This document shows, in pieces, positions 56,400 through 64,000 of a stretch of 64,000 nucleotides of DNA. The translations under genes and the position numbers were made by a program. The notes below the pieces were generated by a model. That model was not told where the DNA came from and searched no databases. It saw only the letters and a list, made by a program, of their open reading frames with translations. How positions within the stretch are numbered: position 1 is the first letter of the stretch; each line of letters starts with the position of its first letter. Origin of the DNA: Sipunculus nudus (Eukaryota > Annelida > Sipuncula > Golfingiida > Sipunculidae); NCBI GenBank assembly GCA_026874595.1, contig CM049313.1, forward strand, positions 40,266,659 to 40,330,658, written 5' to 3'.

Positions 56400-57437
56400 A
56401 CCTTGTGCGTTATTAGGACCCCGCTTGAATAAGAGGATGCCCTATAGTAATCACCCTGTCGTCCGTCTGTTCGTCTATCGGTCTTTCTGCATGTCCATCA
56501 AATTTGTTTCCCTATGATACCTTATTGAAATATATATTTTAAACATAAATCATAAATGGGCCACCTCTAAAGCAAGACGTCTTCTAATTTTATGGCCATG
56601 AGGTCAAAGGTCAAGGTCAGAGGACCCACTTATGTAGAAAGAGTGTGGATGCACTTTAAGCCAAAATTTTCATCCAAAAACTTTCCTCTAGCATATATAG
56701 GTTACCTGCAAATAGGAGATGAACCTGATTGATTTGGGGTCACAAGGTCACATTTAAAGCATTTTACTCTTGCACAATTTGTACCAGTCATAACTAGTCA
56801 TGACTGATTTTTTATTCATACTATACATTCACGCGTGTCATCAATTAAAGATAACCCATTTAAATTTGGGATCAGGATTTCCAAGGCTATAGGTATTCAC
56901 ACACACCGTGGTTACTCCATTTGGCAGTGAATGATAGGGTTTAAAATTCACAAAGTCCAAAGTTCTCCTCCAGACATGATGAAATGGTGCACAAACACAG
57001 GTTTAAGTACTTCAGAAGCCCTAAGGTCTGACTCAAAGCATAAATTCTAAGTTTGTTACCAGGGATTTTTTTATAGCTGTTCTGGTGAAGGTAAGACACA
57101 TTTTTTTTATCTAATTTAATAACCTAAGTTTATCCAACTTTGACTACAAGACAGGGCAATAGCAGTCGCTTTCTGTAATTTTATTTCAAATACTGGTGTC
57201 ACCAAGGGTTAAATGTGATCAACTCCATTGCTGGATGATTTTATGGTCCTAAAACACATTCGTTTGTGAGACAAAAGCCGGTAAGACCAGGGAAGTGCAA
57301 ACTTTACACGCAGACTGATTTAGGTTGTGGTAACATTTTCTTGGAAACCCAGATGAAGTCACTATATCATATATTAAGTGTTGTGTCTTCTAGTAATATG
57401 TGTTCAGCTGAGCGTCCTGGCCCATGGGCCACTTGAA
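56400..57437. mobile_element. Helentron-like element, copy 3 (3' end clear)
   Basis: Ends with TTCAGCTGAGCGTCCTGG and the palindrome TGGCCCATGGGCCA (57,418-57,431), then CACTTG. A CGTCCGTCTGTTCGTC-rich stretch near 56,458-56,485 matches the start region of copy 2. The body carries AGGTCAAAGGTCAAGGTCA (56,601-56,619). The left end is not fixed. Confidence 0.5.
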
Positions 57438-57862
57438 GATGTTTTGAGCTTGAAAGTTCAAGGCTGGGTGTAATGCACATTAACTGAGTTCTAATTGATA
57501 ATGTTTTCAAGAAACAGCATCTAGTCACATGTTCAAAATGATGGCATGCAAGGCTAAAACCACTAACATAAATTGTACTTTGATTTACTACATGACAATT
57601 TTTAAATAGTGAACAATGGAATATATATGTTCAGGAACGTTACTTCTTTATTTCTTTTGAATGGAAAGTTTAACTACATGGTAACCTGGCCATAGAACGT
57701 AGGAAATTACACAAGGCAAGTGTTGGTTTTGGAATATACAGGCAAAAAAAAACCCTGCAAGTTTCCGGTAAGCTCACAAAAAAATCACTGGTATTTCTTG
57801 GTCTTAATAACTGAAGCTATAACATGATGGTCTAGAAAAATAGGGCAGGGTGTCATGAACAA

Positions 57863-58188
57863 AAGGCCGCCTTTCCATAAGCGCGACCCGTTCGCCGCGC
57901 GACATACCGCGCAGCCAGAACGTGTCTATGAACGCGATGTTTCTGCGATACGTCGCGGTCGAGCTCTGTTGCTTCAGCCATTATTCCCTGCTAAAAACCG
58001 CCTGATGAAGGGTTCGCCGAGCGGGAGGTTGAAAGTATGTCGTACAAAGTCGTTACATGCGCGATTTTCGCCGCGCGACATTTGTGTCGCGCGAGAACCT
58101 GCATCAAAGGAAAGGCTAGATGATCAAAACACTAGAGCGATTCTGCCGCTCTCATAACGACAACGCAACGCTCATGTAAAGGCAGCCT
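57863..58188. mobile_element. Short TIR element, CpG-rich
   Basis: About 21-bp imperfect inverted repeats: AAGGCCGCCTTTCCATAAGC at the left, and AAGGCTGCCTTTACATGAGC as the reverse complement of the right. The 326-base interior is rich in CGCG and GCGAC motifs. Its 100-codon frame is a by-product. TIR style resembles PIF/Harbinger-type MITEs, but no target duplication was confirmed. Confidence 0.65.
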
Positions 58189-58475
58189 TAGCATGCAAGT
58201 ATTCAATATGCAAGCTAGAAAAGTGAGTTACACTTATTTCTCTTTAACGAGGAATGAAAAATGTTTTGTTTGTTTTATTATCCAAGCAATTGCATATATT
58301 TGCATATAGCATACTGTGCAAATTATGCAGTGTTGTAAAGCTGCAACTGTTAAAGCAACATTTCTGTATGCTTTATTTTTTAGTTTCGACAAGCTTTCAT
58401 AGACACAGTTGTAAGTCTCGACAAAAGTCTGACGTCTAACCAGACTAAGCGAGATTTGGCAAAAACGATCATAAC

Positions 58476-58497
58476 CCCCCCCCCCCCCCCCCCCCCG
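58476..58497. repeat. Poly-C tract
   Basis: A run of about 22 C residues, shortly upstream of SULT 3. Comparable poly-G runs lie at 60,372-60,389, 61,562-61,580 and 62,438-62,450. Confidence 0.95.
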
Positions 58498-58667
58498 GCC
58501 TGCCTTTTTTGGGGCCAGGGAGATCATCACAAACGTTCCCGAGGATCTCTATAAACAGACAATTCCTATAAATATGTGGCGCTACTCCTATTATTGTAGT
58601 TAGATATGTGGATGGATTTTATTTTATGTTTTTACTCACAGGGCGTCTGGCCACAGATACAGTTATA

Positions 58668-59970
58668 ATGGATCAAGTGACAATAGACAAACACAGCAGG
58701 ACCGACTATGTGATACCCGGAGAAAAATGGATACAGGGGGTGCGCCACATGTCCGAGGTTACACCGACTGTGCTGGGCCAGGTGCAGAGATTCCCAGTTC
58801 ACAAGGAGGATGTAATAATCTGCGGGTTTCCAAAAGCAGGTACGCCACAGTCAAACGCTTTATTTCAGTTAGTGATCCAGTATGTTACCGGGAGGAAAAC
58901 CGCTATTCCTAGACCGTGCACGAAAACCTGACCTCGAGAAAGGATGAATAAATAACATAATATTTAATGGTATTGTAATGCATTAATCCTAATTCAGCAG
59001 AACGTGCCTCCAAAAAGCCCTGTCATTAAAAAGACGACTCGGTCTTAACCTTGACCTTTCAAATATACATAATGTTACTGATACATTGTATTTCTTTTCT
59101 TTTTTAAATCGGTCAAGATACATGAATGTGCATTTCCTTTTTTATTTTTAACACGTTACAGACGTAATATTAAATAATCGATTAATAATCGGTTATCGGT
59201 CACTTTTTTATATGATTAAATAAAACATTTCCGAACACTCACCAATAAAGTTTCAATATTTCTTTCTTTATTTCCTAGGAACAGGATGGGTAACGATCAT
59301 AACACAGTAAATTCTTGGATTGTCCCAAATCATACAGGAAATCTATGAGCGATTCATCGACGTCAATCCGGAGGGAGCATCGAAGATCCCCCGTCCTGAC
59401 GTTTTCAAATCCCACCTGACCTTCCCCCAGTTACCCTCTGACGTCAGACACGGAAATGGGAAGATAGTCTGTATCCTGCGTAATCCAAAAGATGTCGCTG
59501 TGTCCTTTTATTATTTCCATGGTTTCAGCAAGCAGTTAGGTTTATGGAAAGGGAGCTGGGATGTTTTCTTTGAAATTTTCCTCACAGGTCAGAACATATA
59601 TGGGAGCTATTTCAAATATATCCGCAGCTTCTGGGAAATAAAGCACCTCCCGAATGTTTTCATCGTGGAATATGAGGATTTGAAGGTTGATCCTAGTCAG
59701 TGGATCGCAAAAATAGCAGAGTTCCTTGGGAAACCTCTAAGTGACGAAAATGTGCAGGAGATCGTGGACACAACAGAATTCAACAACATGAAAAGAGCCA
59801 TGAACAAGGAGCTGTCTTCTCTATCAGTACTATCGGATGACGCGTCTTATATGAGAGCTGGCACGGTCGGCGACTGGCGCCACCTGTTCTCAGAATCACA
59901 AATTAAACGGATGGATGACGCATACCTCAAATTTTGTAAGGACATCGATAGACCTTTTCAATCATATTAA
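58668..59970 (+). pseudogene. Cytosolic sulfotransferase paralog 3, in-frame stop
   Basis: Exons are 58,668-58,839 and 59,279-59,970, with a 439-base phase-1 intron (acceptor tatttcctag) at the same site as the other two SULTs. An acceptor 'tttttactcacag' at about 58,640 implies a non-coding upstream exon. The PAPS loop reads FPKAGTGWV. Ten codons later TAA at 59,308-59,310 interrupts; the aligned codon in SULT 1 is Gly. Beyond it the frame is open and conserved: FKSHLTF with catalytic His, RNPKDVAVSFYYF, and MRAGTVGDWRHLFS. The Arg-Lys-Gly of the C-terminal loop is Arg-Ala-Gly here. AATAAA at 60,045-60,050 is a likely poly-A signal. It is the most diverged of the three copies. Confidence 0.9.
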
Positions 59971-60044
59971 AGGTAAAGGGTGAATATGTTTCAATAGATT
60001 TTTGAGTCTGCAAAATCAAAACTACTTTCTTTACGGTAATTTAA

Positions 60045-60050
60045 AATAAA
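60045..60050 (+). terminator. Poly-A signal after SULT 3
   Basis: AATAAA 75 bases after the SULT 3 stop codon. Confidence 0.5.
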
Positions 60051-61195
60051 ATGGGATAATTGTTGTATATTGGTCAAATATTAAGTATACAATTACATGG
60101 TCCTCGTAACTGTTATTTAATTGTGTATTAAAGTAGATATTTTAGCTTTGATATTTAGCTTTGTTTTGCTTTCACATGAATGATAATTTGAGAGCCACGT
60201 GCCCTGTTTCATTCCTTTGCAATTCAAAAATCTAAGCAAAAGAAAAAATATAATATGGGCAAAATATAAAGGGGACCGCGCTCATTTTGACCACGTGTTG
60301 TTGGGTGTCTAATGCACCATTAATAATAATGAAATATAATGTTATCAGCCTAAGATGAAGACCAAAGTTCCGGGGGGGGGGGGGGGGGAGGAAAATTTCA
60401 TGGAATCGCGAGTGTCGAGTGTGTGTATACCGGTTGAGGGGGTTAAACGTGGAAGGGATGTCCCTCAACTGCGTCGCGGAATATATATATAAATTTTTAA
60501 TCAAAATATAAGCAATATCAAAGCAATTCGAGAAAAGAATAGACCAGGGAATAGTATCGATTCAGAAACCAACAGAGGAAATTTTTTGCCCAAAAATTCT
60601 ATTCGCTGAAAACCTGCATGATTTTTTTTTTCGTTTTAGCGTTTATTGTTTGAGTACCACGGTGTCTGGAAACGGGAGAATCATTATCATAACATCAGCC
60701 GTTTTCCTGTTTTATTCATTTCTGAAACACTGTATTTCATTGATATTTAGGGAAATTTGCGATATTGTGACACATGTTTTGTCTACAACTTTCTATTTAA
60801 CTAATAACAGTTAGAATATATAATTAATGACAAAATTATCTTCATTTAATTAGCAAAAAAGCAGGGGAGGGGCATTATGGTACGTCGAACGGGAAGACAT
60901 ACCCCCCCCCTTCCTGCCCCTCACCAAATGTTTTTGAATGCTGAAGCTGTCTGTAATTTTATTAATTGAGGAACATTTAAAATTGTAACTTCAGTGAGCA
61001 CGGACAATTGGTACATATACTGTAACATCCTCTACATGACGTTCTTAATAAAATAAAATGCATGTTTATTACCGTATCGGTGTCAGTACTTTTGCTGGCG
61101 TGTGGAACATTGTGTGAACTTTACGTGCATGATATGATGATATCATGGTTTAATCAATACAGTGCTTGATTCAGAACTAGTTCTTAATCAGATCC
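60051..61195. other. Intergenic sequence downstream of SULT 3
   Basis: AT-rich with poly-G (60,372-60,389) and poly-C (60,903-60,910) tracts. No gene recognised. Confidence 0.4.
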
Positions 61196-61740
61196 GTATA
61201 ACTAACTAGAAAAGCACTCAGGGAGCGCAGACCTCCGCCAAGAAAGTTCATTACCCCCATGTTGCAATGTCAGAAATGAAGCATTTTTCCTATAAAATAT
61301 TCCTAGATTCAGATGGTGATCACTTTAATTGTTTTTGGGTGAACTATCTTGAAAATTTTATCAAAACCCATTAAAATTTTTTTAGAGAAATATTGCTAAC
61401 AGACAAACAAAAAAATCAACGACGGGAAAAACATAACCCCCGTAAAAATAACGTAAAAATAAAAAATAAAAACGTAATAACCTGGTGATGTAGAAGAGCC
61501 CAGATCATCCAAGTCCGAGTGCAAGTCCGGGTCCAGGCCACTCGAGTCCAAGTCCGAGCCTGGGGGGGGGGGGGGGGGGGGACCGCCTACCGCTAATAGA
61601 AGGCGATGGGTTGTGCAAAAAAAAACAAAAGGCTGGCCTTCCACTCTGCCGAGACTGTTGCTAGTTTGTTACTTGACACGCAGCAAGGGCACCCTGAACA
61701 TAGGGGTCCCTACGCGTACTGAGCCCTACACTAACGCACA

Positions 61741-61797
61741 ATGGGTCGAAGATTATTTCTTCTGTTAACAGCTCCTACCTGCCTGCTGCAACTTCAG
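61741..61797 (+). CDS. Candidate signal-peptide exon, copy 1
   Basis: ATG opens 19 codons (MGRRLFLLLTAPTCLLQLQ) ending exactly at a donor CAG|GTAAAG. The peptide has a basic start and a Leu-rich core, as in a signal peptide. No downstream exon is visible before the window end. It may instead be chance or transposon-derived. Confidence 0.35.
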
Positions 61798-61854
61798 GTA
61801 AAGTTCTATTCTTTAATCCTTATACCTCTATACACTCTAAGGAAAAAAGGTTAC

Positions 61855-62046
61855 ATGTAGAACTTCTAAAGTTCTTTAGAATGGAACCTGTGAAACCCCT
61901 TTGAGGTTCCAGATAGAACCCTCTAGTCAGGGTTCTTCAAGGAACTCTCTTCGGGGGTTCTTTTGGGAACCCTTATGGTTCTATATATGCAACCCTGATA
62001 ACTGGTGCTTCTAGGGACCCTAAAAAAGGGTTTTTCCTGGAACCAT
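61855..62046. repeat. GGTTCC/GGAACC foldback segment
   Basis: 'ggttc', 'gaacc' and 'gggttctt' motifs recur in both orientations (e.g. 'agggttcttcaaggaactct'), giving many possible stems. A second copy lies at 62,725-62,918. Resembles short palindromic MITE sequence seen across animals. Confidence 0.6.
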
Positions 62047-62610
62047 TTAATCAGATCCGTATAACTAACTAGAAAAGCACTCAGGGAGCGCAGACCTCCG
62101 CCAAGAAAGTTCATTACCCCCATGTGGCAATGTCAGAAATGAAGCATTTTTCCTATAAAATATTCCTAGATTCAGATGGTGATCCGGATCACCCCCAAAC
62201 TTTAATTGTTTTTGGGTGAACTATCTTGAAAATTTTATCAAAACCCATTAAATTTTTTTAGAGAAATATTGCTAACAGACAAACAAAAAAATCAACGACG
62301 GGAAAAACATAACCCCCTTAAAAATAACGTAAAAATAAAAAATAAAAACGTAATAACCTGGTGATGTAGAAGAGCCCATATCATCCAAGTCCGAGTGCAA
62401 GTCCGGGTCCAGGCCACTCGAGTCCAAGTCCGAGCCTGGGGGGGGGGGGGGACCGCCTACCGCTAATAGAAGGCGATGGGTTGTGCAAAAAAAAACAAAA
62501 GGCTCGCCTTCCACTCTGCCGAGACTGTTGCTAGTTTGTTACTTGACACGCAGCCAGGGCACCCTGAACATAGGGGTCCCTACGCGTACTGAGCCCTACA
62601 CTAACGCACA

Positions 62611-62667
62611 ATGGGTCGAAGATTATTTCTTCTGTTAACAGCTCCTACCTGCCTGCTGCAACTTCAG
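62611..62667 (+). CDS. Candidate signal-peptide exon, copy 2
   Basis: Identical 19-codon sequence and donor in the second unit of the tandem duplication. If real, the gene would have two alternative first exons. Confidence 0.35.
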
Positions 62668-62940
62668 GTAAAGTTCTATTCTTTAATCCTTATACCTCTA
62701 TACACTATAAGGAAAAAAGGTTACATGTAGAACTTCTAAAGTTCTTTAGAATGAAACCTGTGAAACCCCTTTGAGGTTCCAGATAGAACCCTCTAGTCAG
62801 GGTTCTTCAAGGAACTCTCTTCGGGGGTTCTTTTGGGAACCCTTATGGTTCTATATATGCAACCCTGATAATTGGTGCTTCTAGGGACCCTAAAAAAGGG
62901 TTTTTCCTGGAACCATTTGTACATTAAAGGTTCTAAAGGG

Positions 62941-62942
<2 letters not shown>

Positions 62943-63001
<59 letters not shown>

Positions 63002-63064
63002 TAGATATGTATATTAAAAGGTGGTCTGGGATGTCCATATTAAAAGGTGGTCTGGGATGTCCAT
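62943..63064. repeat. (TA)n tract and 26-bp tandem pair
   Basis: A (TA)n run of about 55 bases is followed by two copies of 'atattaaaaggtggtctggg'+'atgtcc' at about 63,011-63,062. Confidence 0.9.
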
Positions 63065-64000
63065 ATTGAAGGGAAGCAGTTTTGTTAATAATATGAAAAA
63101 CTCTATTAGTATTGCTTAAATAAAGTGGGCAATTGCAAGGGCAATTGCAAGAAATAAAGCAAAAAAAATCACATGTCTCAGTTATGTCCTTGAAATATGA
63201 CAAATCCTTCCAGATGAAAGGTAAACTCGTTTTTAAGAGAAAAAATTATTTTATTTAGTTTTTACGATCCACTTGTTTAAAATGTGCTAGAGGCAAAAAT
63301 CATAAGCATATGTATGCACCTAGTACCTGAATAACATAGTTTGGCATATATGTTATAGACTTAGTGAACACGTCACACAGTTCTCTCTCATACGCACACA
63401 CAAAAATGGCGACAAGAGTGAACATTTAAGGGGCCGCAGGGCGTGCTGTTCTTTGTGGTTTTGATGGCTAGTAGCTGGTGAACATCAAGAATGCTTTTTT
63501 ATTAATTGTTTGCGGTTTCTTGGTTAAAATCTGTTGTGTTCCAGATTCTCTTGTGTAGTAAATTTTTATTATAAATTTAATATATGTCTGTTTCACAAAA
63601 CAAAATATATCAACTTGTAGCACCATGCAATCCTCAAACAGCATATGACGCAAGATGTCTGATACGATGTTTGCGCGACTGGAACGGCTGACACGCCTTA
63701 TTGAAACGTACACAAGTCCCATGGGAAATGTATTGTTTCTATTTATACAAGTGTTCAAACGATATGTCTGCGTAGACTTCATGCGCTGTGTGATCAGCGA
63801 TTTACTCCTAAATTTTCGGTACCGTCGGAATAATCACTGATTCTGTGTCGACATATTCTTCAATTGCGTGATGAATACATGTATATGGAATGGTGTGGAG
63901 AATCGACTTGAAATATGAGATGCGAAACATAAAAAAAGATATATAAATATATAAATTTATACACTTACATGTATATACATGAAGTGGTGCTATCGGCAGG
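63065..64000. other. Terminal intergenic sequence
   Basis: A GC-balanced patch at 63,370-63,450 has a well-placed ATGGCG, but its frame closes after seven codons. Nothing else is supported. Confidence 0.35.

Larger units (their letters stand above)
61196..62918. repeat. Recent 0.85-kb tandem duplication
   Basis: Copy 1 (61,196-62,048) and copy 2 (62,049-62,918) begin AATCAGATCCGTATAACTAA, offset 853 bases, and differ by few substitutions. Differences include a shorter poly-G and a 16-base insert (about 62,181-62,196) in copy 2. Each has a signal-peptide-like exon and a GGTTCC/GGAACC foldback segment. Confidence 0.95.

Noticed and set aside
57855-58157. 100-codon Arg-rich frame
   Set aside because: Lies wholly between the inverted repeats of a short TIR element with CpG-rich repeats.

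Overview
The window is AT-rich animal (metazoan) DNA. It has spliced genes with GT-AG introns, long intergenic stretches, TA microsatellites and many transposable elements of animal type: Harbinger, ISL2EU, hAT, BEL/Pao, Ty3/Gypsy, a CR1-like non-LTR element and Helentron-like elements. This mix, together with the internally repetitive 'pearl'-style elements, suggests a marine invertebrate, most likely a bivalve mollusc. That is inference; no marker gene fixes the species.

Host genes. The clearest host genes are three same-strand cytosolic sulfotransferase (SULT) paralogs at 6.6-7.8, 40.4-41.4 and 58.7-60.0 kb. All have one phase-1 intron that splits the PAPS-binding loop. The first is intact (282 codons). 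The second has a +4 frameshift and the third an in-frame TAA, both within about 45 bases of the start of exon 2. Candidate signal-peptide first exons lie at 55.4 kb and, in two tandem copies, at 61.7 and 62.6 kb. A promoter-like cluster lies at 3.42-3.53 kb.

Layout. 0-2.7 kb: end of a Harbinger element (broken transposase, subterminal repeats). 2.7-6.2 kb: SINE-like piece, TA repeat, promoter candidate. 6.6-7.8 kb: SULT 1. 9.5-11.1 kb: 47-bp minisatellite. 11.4-34.0 kb: one ISL2EU-like DNA transposon with a DDE transposase on the plus strand and, on the minus strand, a five-exon SAP-SWIM-YqaJ nuclease gene. A BEL/Pao retrotransposon (15,236-31,194, 5-bp target duplication) sits in its third intron. 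That BEL copy carries two further insertions: a Helentron-like repeat element in pol and a CR1-like element in the 5' LTR, flanked by an unusually long (~0.27 kb) target duplication. 34.2-35.3 kb: two MITEs head to tail. 36.1-39.8 kb: two hAT-type non-autonomous elements, one carrying a CXC-domain fragment. 40.4 kb: SULT 2. 43.1-44.4 kb: second Helentron-like copy. 45.4-46.4 kb: CGG-rich repeat and a tRNA-derived SINE. 51.3-54.1 kb: truncated Gypsy element whose gag is preceded by an RRM-like domain. 54.6 kb: three tandem CTCF-like motifs. 56.4-58.2 kb: third Helentron-like end and a TIR element. 58.7 kb: SULT 3. 61.2-62.9 kb: recent 0.85-kb tandem duplication.

How it fits together. The SULT copies form a dispersed tandem array that mobile elements have pulled apart. 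The nested insertions give a clear relative order: ISL2EU, then BEL, then the Helentron-like and CR1-like elements. Several unrelated repeats share an AGGTGGCGCC-type core, often as the palindrome GGTGGCGCCACC.
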